Shown one piece after another: positions 27,319 through 36,232 of a stretch of 64,000 bases of DNA (position 1 is its first letter; each line of letters begins with the position of its first letter). The stretch is from the NCBI RefSeq assembly GCF_034933565.1, contig NZ_JAYFNG010000002.1, forward strand, positions 62,001 through 126,000. Reading direction: 5' to 3'. The notes under the pieces are model-generated. The model was not told the DNA's origin and ran no database searches. It saw only the letters and a list, made by a program, of their open reading frames with translations. A program made the position numbers and the translations under genes. Origin of the DNA: Raineyella sp034933565 (lineage in GTDB: Bacteria > Actinomycetota > Actinomycetes > Propionibacteriales > Propionibacteriaceae).

Positions 27319-28998
27319 CTACTTCGCGCCCTCGCGCACCGGGATCGTCCGGGCGATCGGCTTGCTCACCTGGGAGAAGAAGTCGTTGCCCTTGTCATCG
27401 ACGATGATGAAGGCCGGGAAGTCCTCCACCTCGATCCGCCAGACGGCTTCCATGCCGAGCTCGGGGTACTCCAGCACCTCGACCTTCTTGATGCAGTCCT
27501 GGGCCAGCCGGGCGGCCGGGCCACCGATCGAGCCGAGGTAGAAGCCGCCGTGCTCGGCGCAGGCGTCGGTGACGGCCTTCGACCGGTTGCCCTTGGCCAG
27601 CATGATCATCGACCCGCCCGCGGCCTGGAACTGGTCGACGTAGGAGTCCATCCGGCCCGCGGTGGTCGGGCCGAAGGAGCCGGACGCCATCCCCTGCGGG
27701 GTCTTGGCCGGGCCGGCGTAGTACACCGGATGGTCCTTGAGGTACTGCGGCATCGGCTCCCCGGCGTCCAGCCGCTCGCGGATCTTGGCGTGCGCGATGT
27801 CGCGGGCGACGACCAGGGTGCCGGTCAGCGACAGGCGGGTCTTCACCGGGTAGTGGCTCAGCTCGGCGAGCACCTCGGCCATCGGCCGGTTGAGGTCGAT
27901 CCGGACCGCCTCGTCCTCGGTGCCGACGTGCTCGTGGGTGACGTCGGGCAGGTAGTGGCCGGGCTCGAACTCCAGCTGCTCGAGGAACACCCCCTCCGGG
28001 GTGATCCTGCCCTTGCACTGCCGATCGGCGGAGCAGGAGACCGCGATCGCCACCGGCAGCGAGGCGCCGTGCCGGGGCAGCCGGACGACCCGTACGTCGT
28101 GGCAGAAGTACTTGCCGCCGAACTGTGCGCCGATGCCGAAGTCCTGGGTGAGCTTCAGGACCTTCTGCTCCATCTCCGGGTCACGGAAGCCGTGGCCGGT
28201 CGCGGACCCCTCGGTCGGCAGCGTGTCGAGGTACTTCGCGGACGCGTACTTCGCCGCCTTCAGCGCGGCTTCCGCGGAGGTACCGCCGATCACCACGGCC
28301 AGGTGGTAGGGCGGGCAGGCGGCGGTGCCGAGAGTCCGCAGCTTCTCGTCGAGGAAGGTCATCATGGCGTCCTCGTTGAGGATCGCCTTGGTCTCCTGGT
28401 AGAGGTACGACTTGTTGGCCGAGCCGCCGCCCTTGGCCATGAAGAGGAACTCGTACTCGGTCTCGTGACCGGGATGGGTGTCGGCGGCGATGTCGATCTG
28501 GGCGGGCAGGTTGCAGCCGGTGTTCTTCTCGTCCCACATCGTCAGCGGGGCGTTCTGCGAGTAGCGCAGGTTGAGCTTGGTGTACGCGTTGAAGACACCG
28601 CGGGAGATCGGCTCCTCGTCCTGCACCGAGGTCAGCACGTGCTGGCCGCGGTGGGCCGACACGATCGCGGTGCCGGTGTCCTGGCACATCGGCAGCACGC
28701 CGCCGGAGGCGATGTTGGCGTTCTTCAGCAGGTCGAGTGCGACGAACCGGTCGTTGTTCGACGCCTCGGGGTCGTGCAGGATCTTCTGCAGCTGCGCAAG
28801 GTGGGCCGGGCGCAGGAAGTGGGCGATGTCGTGCATCGCCGTCTCCGTGAGGAGGGTGATCGCCTCCGGGTCGACCTCGAGGAACGTACGCCCACCGGGT
28901 CCCTCCACGGTCCGGACGCCCTCAGTGGTGAGCAGGCGGTACGGCGTCTCGTCCGGCTTGACGGCCGGCAGCATGTCCTCATAGAAGAACTCGGTCAC
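27319..28998 (-). CDS. fumA: class I fumarate hydratase (Fe-S)
   Basis: Oxygen-sensitive [4Fe-4S] fumarase of the TCA or reductive succinate pathway, 559 residues, with alpha and beta domains fused as in FumA/FumB. Cluster ligands are C105 (LPMCQDTGT), C228 (AACPPYHLAVV) and C322 (VSCSADRQC), matching the three cysteines of the enteric enzymes. The beta domain begins near RIDLNRPMAEVL and contains GPTTAGRMDSY and KGNRSKAVTDAC. GTG 28998 has AAGGAGTGATCC before it. It lies only 33 bp after the AI-2E-family gene, so co-transcription with LysR-permease is possible. The gene symbol is given for the family. Confidence 0.95.
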   Translation of the reverse strand: MTEFFYEDMLPAVKPDETPYRLLTTEGVRTVEGPGGRTFLEVDPEAITLLTETAMHDIAHFLRPAHLAQLQKILHDPEASNNDRFVALDLLKNANIASGGVLPMCQDTGTAIVSAHRGQHVLTSVQDEEPISRGVFNAYTKLNLRYSQNAPLTMWDEKNTGCNLPAQIDIAADTHPGHETEYEFLFMAKGGGSANKSYLYQETKAILNEDAMMTFLDEKLRTLGTAACPPYHLAVVIGGTSAEAALKAAKYASAKYLDTLPTEGSATGHGFRDPEMEQKVLKLTQDFGIGAQFGGKYFCHDVRVVRLPRHGASLPVAIAVSCSADRQCKGRITPEGVFLEQLEFEPGHYLPDVTHEHVGTEDEAVRIDLNRPMAEVLAELSHYPVKTRLSLTGTLVVARDIAHAKIRERLDAGEPMPQYLKDHPVYYAGPAKTPQGMASGSFGPTTAGRMDSYVDQFQAAGGSMIMLAKGNRSKAVTDACAEHGGFYLGSIGGPAARLAQDCIKKVEVLEYPELGMEAVWRIEVEDFPAFIIVDDKGNDFFSQVSKPIARTIPVREGAK

Positions 28999-29031
28999 GG
29001 ATCACTCCTTCGTGCGGATCACAGTGTGCTG

Positions 29032-30330
29032 TCATTTTTCCACGCCCCCCTGACCTCGCTCGCGCGGGTCGGCGTCCTCCGGGCCGAGGCGGCCGCGCTC
29101 GGGTCGGCGCGGGCCGGTCTGGGCCGACCACGGCAGCCAGCGCGGCAGTGAGGGGACGTGCACGGGTGGCCAGTGCGGGCGGATCGGCGGTTCCTCGGCG
29201 TCCTTCGAGCGCAGGAAGACGTTCACCCAGGTCAGCCGGGGGCTGGAGTCGATCAGCAGGGACTTGGCGAACAGGGTCAGCGGCACGGCGAGGATCGAGC
29301 CGAGCGCGCCGATCACGACGGTCCAGAAGACCAGCGAGACGAACGTCACGGTGGTGTTCAGCCCGACGGCGTCGCCGGTGAACTTCGGCTGGATGACCGC
29401 CTGGATGACGAAGTTGAGCACCGAATAGGCGATCACCACGATCAGTGCCTCGACCGGCCCGCCGTCCAACAGGGCGAGCAGGGCCGGCGGGACCAGGCCG
29501 ATGACGAAGCCGATGTTGGGGATGTAGTTCGTCACCCAGGCGAACAGCCCCCAGACCAGCGGCAACGGCACCCCGAGCGCGAACAGCACGACGGTGTCCA
29601 GCGCCGCGACGATCAGGCCGAACAGGGTGTTGACCACCCAGTAGCGGCGGACCCGGTAGCCGAAGTCGCCGAGCGCGGCCGCCAGGTACGGCTGGTACTG
29701 CCGCAACGAGGCGAGCCGGCCCTCCATCTCGGTCGAGTCCACCAGCAGAAAGGCCACCGCCATCGCCAGCACGAAGATGATCGTGCCGGCCGAGGACACC
29801 CCGGCGAGCAGGCCCTGCAGCACGGTGATGATGCGGCCCAGATCGATCTGGCCCAGCAGCAGCGTCGCGTTGGAGGTGTCGAGCCCGCGCTCGGCCAGCC
29901 AGGCCAGCACCTGGGTCGACATCTCGTTGACCGTCCCCGCGTACCGCGGCAGCACCGCCACCAGCTGGACGATCGACACGGCGAAGCCGGCCAGGATGCC
30001 GAAGATGATCGCGTACAGCAGCAGGAGCATCAGCAGGCTGGCCAGCCAGCCCGGCAGGTGCCGGCGCACCAGGCGCTGCCGCATCGGGCCGACGGTGAGC
30101 ACCAGGGTGAGGGCGAAGAACGTCGGGGCGATGATCCCCGCGGTGTAGCGCAGCCCGACCGCCACGACGACCAGCGCCGCCGCGATGATGATCAGGCTGA
30201 CCCCCATCGGCAGCGGGGTGTCGTCGCGGACCAGGCCGGTCCCGCGGGCCCGCCGCGGCCCGGCGGGCCGACCCGGGTCGTACGGGGCGTGATCGTACGG
30301 ACCCGGGTCGTACGGGGTGGGCTCGGTCAT
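29032..30330 (-). CDS. AI-2E-family (PerM-type) transporter
   Basis: A 432-residue membrane protein of the AI-2E/PerM permease family. Eight or so helices; the family's paired signature is present as VWGLFAWVTNYIPNIGFVIGLVPPALLALLDGG and the long amphipathic region ending DFGYRVRRYWVVNTLFGL. The N-terminal 30 residues are a PYDPGP/YDHAPYD low-complexity tail, and the C-terminus a charged Pro-rich tail. ATG 30330 follows GAGGAG. 29 bp downstream of the LysR gene and 33 bp upstream of fumarase on the same strand. Members export autoinducer-2 or act as Na+/H+ antiporters; the substrate cannot be assigned. Confidence 0.88.
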   Translation of the reverse strand: MTEPTPYDPGPYDHAPYDPGRPAGPRRARGTGLVRDDTPLPMGVSLIIIAAALVVVAVGLRYTAGIIAPTFFALTLVLTVGPMRQRLVRRHLPGWLASLLMLLLLYAIIFGILAGFAVSIVQLVAVLPRYAGTVNEMSTQVLAWLAERGLDTSNATLLLGQIDLGRIITVLQGLLAGVSSAGTIIFVLAMAVAFLLVDSTEMEGRLASLRQYQPYLAAALGDFGYRVRRYWVVNTLFGLIVAALDTVVLFALGVPLPLVWGLFAWVTNYIPNIGFVIGLVPPALLALLDGGPVEALIVVIAYSVLNFVIQAVIQPKFTGDAVGLNTTVTFVSLVFWTVVIGALGSILAVPLTLFAKSLLIDSSPRLTWVNVFLRSKDAEEPPIRPHWPPVHVPSLPRWLPWSAQTGPRRPERGRLGPEDADPRERGQGGVEK

Positions 30331-30359
30331 GGTGGCTCCTCGGTCCCGCAGGCTCCGGA

Positions 30360-31343
30360 CTAGGCGAGCTCCGCGACCGGCTCCCCGACCTCCGCGACCG
30401 ACTCCTCGACCGCCTCCGGCAGGGGCAGGCCCTGGCCCACCTCGACGATGGCCTGCATCGTCTGCAGCACCCCCGGCACCGAGGCCAGCGCCTTCGTCGT
30501 CACCACCGAGACCCGGCGGAACCGCTTCTGCAGCAGCGGCTTCAGCACCAGGCCGGCGTCGTGCCTGGTCGCCATCAGCATCAGGTCGGGCAGCAGCGCG
30601 ACGCCGAGCCCCGCTGCGGCGAGGCCCTGCAGGGCGATGTAGTCGTCCGTCTCGTACGTGATGTCGGGCTGGAACCCGGCCACCGAGCAGACGTCGACCA
30701 GGTTGCCCTGACAGGACGGACAGCCGGAGATCCACCGCGCCCCGCGCAGCTCGCTGACGTCGACCTCGGCCTCGACCGCCAGCGGATGCGAGCGGGGCAT
30801 CGCCAGCCAGATGTGCTCCTCGAGCGCGGTCTGCCAGATCTCGTCGGGGTCGTGGCGCAGCTCCGGGCGGCGCAGGGTCATGTTCTCGGAGTGGTACTCG
30901 TACACCAGCGCGATCTCGCAGTCGCCCTTACGCAGCAGATCGAGGGACTCCTCGGTCTCCGCCTCGCCCAGCCGGAAGCTGATGCCGGGGTGCTCGTCGG
31001 CCATCCGGGCCAGCGCCCGCGGCAGCAGCGCTGCGGCGCCGGAGGCGAACGCACTGATCCGGATCTCACCACCACGCAGACCGGCGATGGCGGCGATCTC
31101 CGACTCCGCCCGGGACAGCGACGGGAGAACCTGACCGGCGTGGCGCAGCAGCACCCGACCCGCCGAGGTGAGGCTGACCCCGCGGGACTGCTTGGTCACC
31201 AGGGGGGTGCCCAGCTCCTTCTCGAGGCGCTGCATCTGCTGGGTGATCGCCGGCTGGGACAGGCCCAGCTCGCGGGCGGCCCCCGACAGGGTGCCGTACT
31301 TGTCGATGGCAGCGATGAGCCGCAGGTGCTTGACCTCGATCAT
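30360..31343 (-). CDS. LysR-family transcriptional regulator
   Basis: A 327-residue LTTR. Winged-helix domain 1-60: LRLIAAIDKYGTLSGAARELGLSQPAITQQMQRLEKELGTPLV, a canonical LysR helix-turn-helix. Effector domain from about 92 (GEIRISAFASGAAALLPRALARM) with the usual GLGVALLPDL pocket strand. A CPSC pair within SGCPSCQGNLVDVC in the second subdomain is unusual and could sense redox or metal. The C-terminus is acidic (PEAVEESVAEVGEPVAELA). It precedes the AI-2E gene by 29 bp on the same strand, so it may control that permease and the fumarase behind it. ATG 31343 has no clear ribosome-binding site and may be leaderless. Confidence 0.92.
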   Translation of the reverse strand: MIEVKHLRLIAAIDKYGTLSGAARELGLSQPAITQQMQRLEKELGTPLVTKQSRGVSLTSAGRVLLRHAGQVLPSLSRAESEIAAIAGLRGGEIRISAFASGAAALLPRALARMADEHPGISFRLGEAETEESLDLLRKGDCEIALVYEYHSENMTLRRPELRHDPDEIWQTALEEHIWLAMPRSHPLAVEAEVDVSELRGARWISGCPSCQGNLVDVCSVAGFQPDITYETDDYIALQGLAAAGLGVALLPDLMLMATRHDAGLVLKPLLQKRFRRVSVVTTKALASVPGVLQTMQAIVEVGQGLPLPEAVEESVAEVGEPVAELA

Positions 31344-31572
31344 GGGACGATTCTACGTGATACTTCTTCTGACATCCATAAGTTGATGTGATTCACTCCG
31401 CGGACCTCCGGGCCCCGGCCGTCGCCGTACCCCGATTTCGCCGCCGGTCGCGGCCGGTCGCAGTATCGGGATCCCCGTCGCCGTACCGGGAGCCGCCGCT
31501 GGTCGTGGCCGGTCACCGTGGGCCCGCGCGCCGCCCCGCGGGGCACCCGGACGGATCGGCTACCGTCGGGGC

Positions 31573-32175
31573 ATGCGAAACGGCGTGGCCGCCCTCCTGC
31601 TCCTGCTGCCCCTGCTCGGTGCCTGCTCCGCACCCGGCACCACGGACGCCACCTCGACCACGCCCACGGCCGGCTCGACGGCCGTCCTGCCCGGCTCCGG
31701 GGCGACCGCGGCCGTCTCGGCACCCGCCGACCCGACCGATGCACCGACCACCCCGCCGATCGGGGAGAAGCTGACCGTCGACCAGGCGGCGGACTTCCCC
31801 GACGGCCTGTCGGTCCAGATCGACGGGCTCACCGCGGCCACCGCCCCGGCGGGCGTCACCGGCGCGGAGGGCACCGGCGGCGAGGTCGTCGCGGCCGACG
31901 TCGTGATCACCAACCGGACCGCGGCCCCGTACGACGCCGGCGGGCTGGTCATCCACGGGTACTACCGCGACGCCGTCGGTGCGGTGATGCTGAGCGACGC
32001 CGGGGGCACCTTCGGCGTGGGGTTCGCCGGCCCGGTGCCCGCCGGGGCGCAGCGCAAGGTGCACGTCGGCTTCGCCGTTCCCCGCGCTGACGCCGGGAAC
32101 GTGACGATCAACGTCGATCCACGTGACGGGACGCACAATGCGGTCCAATTCCAGGGCTCCGCGGTTGGGAACTGA
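31573..32175 (+). CDS. hypothetical lipoprotein
   Basis: A 200-residue exported lipoprotein. Signal peptide with lipobox LLGAC (Cys18), then a Thr/Ser/Pro-rich linker (to about 60) and a single beta-rich domain containing VVAADVVITNRTAAPYDAGG, GVGFAGPVPAGAQRKVHVGF and NVTINVDP. The pattern resembles the DUF4352/telokin-like group of immunoglobulin-fold lipoproteins, but I am not certain. It lies upstream of the LCP gene in the same direction with a 117-bp gap, which is compatible with a cell-wall role. Confidence 0.8.
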   Translation: MRNGVAALLLLLPLLGACSAPGTTDATSTTPTAGSTAVLPGSGATAAVSAPADPTDAPTTPPIGEKLTVDQAADFPDGLSVQIDGLTAATAPAGVTGAEGTGGEVVAADVVITNRTAAPYDAGGLVIHGYYRDAVGAVMLSDAGGTFGVGFAGPVPAGAQRKVHVGFAVPRADAGNVTINVDPRDGTHNAVQFQGSAVGN

Positions 32176-32292
32176 GCCTCGGATCGCCAGACTGGGGGGC
32201 AGTGTCCGGCCGACGGACCCGTGGGGGGTCCGCCTGCCACCGGACACGGTCCGCGCCGACGGGCGGGACCGCAGGACTATCGAGGATTGCAG

Positions 32293-33294
32293 ATGACCGA
32301 CATCTTCCAGGCAGCAGGCGCTCCCGCCGCGGGCGACCCCGGGCGTACGCCACGGAAGAAGCGGCATCCGGTGCTGATCGCGGTCGGCGCGCTGCTGGCC
32401 ATCGTCCTGGTCGTCGTCGGCGCCCTCGGCATCTATCTCAACGCGATCCGCAGCAGCTTCGACAACAACGTGCATCGCACCAGCGGTGTGATCACCCCCC
32501 AGGCCAAGCAGGGCGACGCGCTCAACATCATCCTGATGGGCACCGACACCCGCGACGCGAGCCAGGAACGGGGCCGCAGCGACGCGCTGATGCTGGTGCA
32601 CATCCCGGCCGACCGCAAGGACGTCACGATCATCTCCTTCCCCCGTGACATGTGGGTGCCGATCCCCGACCACGGCCAGGCGAAGATCAACGCCGCCTAC
32701 TCCTGGGGCGGCCAGGCGCTCACCGTCCGCACCATGCAGGATCTGCTCGGCATCCCGATCGACCACATCGTCACCACTGACTTCCAGGGCTTCAAGGACA
32801 TGACCACCGCGCTGGGCGGGGTCGAGGTCTACAACCCGACGGCCAGCCACCAGGACATGAACTTCCCGGCGGGGAACATCACCATCCAGGGCGACGCGGC
32901 ACTGGCGTACGTCCGGGAGCGCTACGACCTGCCCCGCGGCGACTTCGACCGCGCGGAGCGGCAGCGTACGGTCGTCCAGGCGATCGGGCGCAAGGCGCTG
33001 AGCACCGACGTGCTGGCCAACCCGGGGCAGTTCACCAACTTCGTGGCCAGCTTCTCGAAGTACCTCACCGTCGACAGCGCACTGACCGACACCGAGCTGG
33101 TGAAGACCGCGATGTCCATGCGTGGCATCACCGGCGACGACATCCACCTGATGCAGGCCCCGGTCGCCGGCACCGGCCGGTCGGCCGACAAGCAGGCGAT
33201 CGACATCGTCGACCAGGCCAAGCTCACCGAGCTGAAGGACGCCCTGGCGCACGACACCCTCGGGCAGTACCGGGCCAAGTACCCGCAGGGCTGA
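32293..33294 (+). CDS. LytR-CpsA-Psr (LCP) family wall-glycopolymer ligase
   Basis: A 333-residue LCP protein that attaches anionic glycopolymers or arabinogalactan-type polymers to peptidoglycan. One N-terminal membrane helix (about 27-48, LIAVGALLAIVLVVVGALGIY), then the extracellular catalytic domain: NIILMGTDTRD, RSDALMLVHIP, ISFPRDMWVPIP, KINAAYSWGG and YVRERYDLPRGDFDRAERQR, which supply the Asp/Arg residues for pyrophosphate-lipid and Mg binding. ATG 32293 has GAGG eight bases upstream; an in-frame start at 32221 lacks one. No C-terminal LytR_C domain. Confidence 0.93.
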   Translation: MTDIFQAAGAPAAGDPGRTPRKKRHPVLIAVGALLAIVLVVVGALGIYLNAIRSSFDNNVHRTSGVITPQAKQGDALNIILMGTDTRDASQERGRSDALMLVHIPADRKDVTIISFPRDMWVPIPDHGQAKINAAYSWGGQALTVRTMQDLLGIPIDHIVTTDFQGFKDMTTALGGVEVYNPTASHQDMNFPAGNITIQGDAALAYVRERYDLPRGDFDRAERQRTVVQAIGRKALSTDVLANPGQFTNFVASFSKYLTVDSALTDTELVKTAMSMRGITGDDIHLMQAPVAGTGRSADKQAIDIVDQAKLTELKDALAHDTLGQYRAKYPQG

Positions 33295-33297
33295 GCC

Positions 33298-33344
33298 CGC
33301 CGGTCGCGGCCACGGAACACCGCCGGTCCCGGCCACGGGAACAT
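33298..33344. repeat. 23/24-bp tandem duplication
   Basis: Two copies of a unit beginning CGCCGGTC(G/C)CGGCCACGG (33298-33320 and 33321-33344) directly follow the LCP stop codon, with looser repeats of GGCACGG/CGGGA continuing to about 33440. Fills the 205-bp gap before trxB. Confidence 0.6.
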
Positions 33345-33499
33345 CCGGCACGACAGTGGAAGCATCCGCAGCGGGCCCGGGACACCCCGGCGCCGGGCGC
33401 GGGAATGCGGCGGGCATGGCACCGGGCCACGGCAGGCATGGGAATAATGGGACCGGCAGAACGGTTGTCCCGGCGACCGACCCCCGAGCGAGGAACCCC

Positions 33500-34435
33500 A
33501 TGAGCGACGTACGCGACCTGATCATCATCGGCAGCGGCCCGGCAGGCTACACCGCAGCCATCTATGCCGCCAGGGCCCAGCTGAAGCCGCTGGTCATCGA
33601 GGGCGCGGTCGACGCGGGCGGTGCCCTGATGACGACCACCGAGGTGGAGAACTTCCCGGGCTTCCCCGAGGGCATCCAGGGCCCCGACCTGATGGACGCG
33701 ATGCGCGCCCAGGCGGAGAAGTTCGGTGCGGAGTTCATCACCGAGGACGTCATCGACGTCGAGCTCACCGGCGATGTCAAGGTGGTCAAGGACTCCGCCG
33801 ACGACACCCATCACGCCCGCGCGGTCATCCTGGCGACCGGCTCCGGCTACCGCCGCCTCGGCCTGGCCGACGAGGACCGGCTGGCCGGCCACGGTGTCTC
33901 CTGGTGCGCCACCTGTGACGGGTTCTTCTTCCGCGACAAGCCGATCGCCGTGGTCGGCGGCGGCGACTCCGCCGTCGAGGAGGCCACCTTCCTGTCCCGG
34001 TTCGGCAGCTCCGTGCTGATGATCCACCGCCGCGACCAATTGCGCGCGTCCCGGATCATGATCGACCGCGCGATGGCGGACCCGAAGATCCACTTCGCCT
34101 GGAACAGTGAGGTCGCCGGGATCAACGGCGACGGCAAGGTCGAGTCGGTCACCCTGAAGGACACCCGGACCGGGCACCTGCGCGATGTCGCGGTGGAGGG
34201 CCTGTTCATCGCGATCGGGCACAACCCCCGGTCCGACCTCTTCCGCGGTCAGGTCGAGCTCGACGAGGGCGGCTACGTACGCGTCGCCAGGGACAGCACC
34301 GCCACCAACCTGGACGGTGTCTTCGCCTGCGGTGACGTGGTCGACCACACCTACCGGCAGGCCATCACGGCCGCCGGGACCGGCTGCTCCGCAGCCCTCG
34401 ACGCCGAGCGCTGGCTCGCCGCCCGGGGAGCCTGA
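33500..34435 (+). CDS. trxB: thioredoxin-disulfide reductase
   Basis: NADPH:thioredoxin oxidoreductase, 311 residues. FAD-binding GSGPAG (11-16), redox-active disulfide C136-A-T-C139 in SWCATCDGFF, NADPH-binding GGGDSAVEEA, HRRD for the phosphate and the C-terminal FAD loop GVFACGDVVDHTYRQAITAAGTG. ATG 33500 follows GAGGA at a good distance; upstream in-frame codons are repeat sequence. Followed after 41 bp by trxA, a pair normally found near the origin in actinobacteria. In many relatives sigM and murJ lie just upstream; here LCP and a lipoprotein do. Confidence 0.97.
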   Translation: MSDVRDLIIIGSGPAGYTAAIYAARAQLKPLVIEGAVDAGGALMTTTEVENFPGFPEGIQGPDLMDAMRAQAEKFGAEFITEDVIDVELTGDVKVVKDSADDTHHARAVILATGSGYRRLGLADEDRLAGHGVSWCATCDGFFFRDKPIAVVGGGDSAVEEATFLSRFGSSVLMIHRRDQLRASRIMIDRAMADPKIHFAWNSEVAGINGDGKVESVTLKDTRTGHLRDVAVEGLFIAIGHNPRSDLFRGQVELDEGGYVRVARDSTATNLDGVFACGDVVDHTYRQAITAAGTGCSAALDAERWLAARGA

Positions 34436-34476
34436 GCCGCCGGCGCTGCCCCGGGGGCGGGCTAGACTCCCGGCCC

Positions 34477-34809
34477 GTGGAGAACCAGCCCCTGGACGCC
34501 GTGACCGATGCGACCTTCGCCGACAGCGTGCTCAGCGCCGCTGTGCCGGTGGTCGTCCACCACTCGGCGGCCTGGTGCTCCCCCTGCCGCCAGCTGGACC
34601 CCATCCTCCAGGAGCTCGCCACCCGGTTCCGCGACCGCGTCCGGTTCGTCCGGCTGGACACCGACGCGAACCCCGTCACGCCGGCCGAGCAGGGCGTCCA
34701 CGGGGTGCCGACGGTGCAGATCTTCGTCGGCGGGCGGGAGGTCAGGCGCTTCCAGGGCGCCCGGACCAAGATGGAGCTGCAGGACGCGGTCGAGTCCGTC
34801 CTCGCCTGA
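34477..34809 (+). CDS. trxA: thioredoxin with CSPC active site
   Basis: A 110-residue thioredoxin fold: strand VPVVVHHSAAWCSPCRQLDPILQELA with redox cysteines C34 and C37, RVRFVRLDTDANP, and the cis-proline loop GVPTVQIF. The dipeptide between the cysteines is Ser-Pro rather than the canonical Gly-Pro, which should shift the redox potential modestly. GTG 34477 is the only plausible start. Placed 41 bp after trxB, it is the likely substrate of that reductase. No signal peptide, so cytoplasmic. Confidence 0.93.
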   Translation: MENQPLDAVTDATFADSVLSAAVPVVVHHSAAWCSPCRQLDPILQELATRFRDRVRFVRLDTDANPVTPAEQGVHGVPTVQIFVGGREVRRFQGARTKMELQDAVESVLA

Positions 34810-34914
34810 CGATCGCTCGCCCGACGGTGCGTCCCGGGGGTCCGGGGGCCCTCGGGTGCCCGGTTATTGTGGAGGTCGCGCGCCCTCACCGAGGGACACC
34901 GAGCGGAGGATCCG

Positions 34915-35436
34915 ATGAGCACTGCCCGTGACACATCCCCCAAGCGGATGACCATCATGGTGTCGATCGCGGCCGCGGTCGTCGTCCTGGGGGTCGTGGT
35001 CCTGATCGGCTGGCTGTCCTCGCAGGCGGGCTCGCGGTCGTCCTCGGCCAATCCGGCCACCACCCCGATCGTGCTGCCCCGGAAGGCCGGCGACCTGGTC
35101 ATCGACCCGAACGCCCAGCCCTCGCCGACGACGATGGCGCTGGGCGGTGGCCAGGCCCAGACGGTCACCGGCACGTACTACAAGGGCAATGACAAGGAGC
35201 TCCTGGTGATGGCGGTCCGCCCGGTGAGCGACACCACCACGCTGATCAACGATCTCTCCATCACGGCGGTGCACCAGGTCGGGGCCGGCATGTGCGGGCG
35301 CTACAGCACCGGTCAGGACGTCTGCGTGGTCCGTGGCGACAACGCCGCCGTGGTCGGGGTCGGTCTGGTCAACCAGACGCTGGAACAGGTCGTCTCGCAG
35401 AGCAGCCTGGTCGTCCAGGCGCTGGCCTCGCAGTGA
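34915..35436 (+). CDS. hypothetical single-pass membrane protein
   Basis: A 173-residue protein with one N-terminal membrane helix (about 12-36, MTIMVSIAAAVVVLGVVVLIGWL), a short Ser/Pro linker and a small extracytoplasmic domain containing TVTGTYYKGNDKELLVMAVRPV and a pair of cysteines (MCGRYSTGQDVCVVRG) that could form a disulfide. I do not recognise a family. ATG 34915 has GGAGG upstream. Transcribed in the same direction as trxBA, 105 bp downstream, possibly part of the same unit. Confidence 0.75.
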   Translation: MSTARDTSPKRMTIMVSIAAAVVVLGVVVLIGWLSSQAGSRSSSANPATTPIVLPRKAGDLVIDPNAQPSPTTMALGGGQAQTVTGTYYKGNDKELLVMAVRPVSDTTTLINDLSITAVHQVGAGMCGRYSTGQDVCVVRGDNAAVVGVGLVNQTLEQVVSQSSLVVQALASQ

Positions 35437-35494
35437 CCCGGCCCGCCGTGACCCACCTCGCTGTGATCCGCCGGGCCCCGGCGCGCCCTCGCCC

Positions 35495-36232
35495 TCAGGC
35501 CCGCTCGAGGTACCGGCTGTGCGACACGTACGCCTCCAGCGACAGCGGCCGCGGGGACTGCGCGTAGATCCGGGCCGCTTCGGCCCGGGCGGCCTCGCGG
35601 GCGGCCGGGTTGTTCGCCGGGGCGGCGACCAGGTGACCGGAGTCGGGCAGCCACACCAGCGCCGGCGCGTCGAAGACGCCGAGGGCGATCTTCAGCACGG
35701 TCGGATAGAGCGCCCAGGCGCTCGCGGTCCAGTCCTCCGACGAGACGACCACCACGCCGTCGACGCGGGTGACCGGCTCGAACGGGGTGAGCGCGAAGCG
35801 GGTCCGGACGGCGGAGAACACCTGCTCGGCATCCACCTCCCAGGCGGACAGGTCGGCGGTCGACACGTACCCCTCGCCGTGGGAGATCGCCTCGAGCAGG
35901 CCCTCGCCCACCGGCCGGGACAGGATCCAGCCGGGCAGGTCGGTGCCGACCAGGGTCGGTGCCAGCTCGTTCACCGGCACGGAGGAGGGCAGCGGCCCGG
36001 TGCTCACCAGCATCGCGTACGTCCAGTCGTGGATCGCCTTGTCGGTGAGATTGCCGACGGCGACGAAGCCGCCCACGTCGAGGATCCGGAAGCTGCCGTC
36101 CCGGTAGGTGACCCGCAGCTGCTGTTCGCTCAGCGGGGCGACCTGGGCACCGGCGCCGTGCGGCGCGGCGGGCAGGATGTGGCGGGCCGCTTCGGCGACC
36201 TTGTCCCGGATGTCCTCGACACTCTCGTTCAC
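35495..36232 (-). CDS. hypothetical protein
   Basis: A 245-residue soluble protein without recognised domain. It is acidic, has no signal peptide and shows two similar halves: SFRILDVGGFVAVGNLTDKAIHDWTYAML in the first and FALTPFEPVTRVDGVVVVSSEDWTASAWALYPTVLKIALG in the second, a layout reminiscent of YbjN-like or DUF1444-like folds, but this is a guess. GTG 36232 overlaps the stop of the GNAT gene (GTGA), so the two are translationally coupled. Confidence 0.7.
   Translation of the reverse strand: MNESVEDIRDKVAEAARHILPAAPHGAGAQVAPLSEQQLRVTYRDGSFRILDVGGFVAVGNLTDKAIHDWTYAMLVSTGPLPSSVPVNELAPTLVGTDLPGWILSRPVGEGLLEAISHGEGYVSTADLSAWEVDAEQVFSAVRTRFALTPFEPVTRVDGVVVVSSEDWTASAWALYPTVLKIALGVFDAPALVWLPDSGHLVAAPANNPAAREAARAEAARIYAQSPRPLSLEAYVSHSRYLERA

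Noticed and set aside
32221..32292. Longer start for the LCP gene
   Set aside because: The extra 24 residues lack a ribosome-binding site and precede a well-placed GAGG-ATG at 32293.
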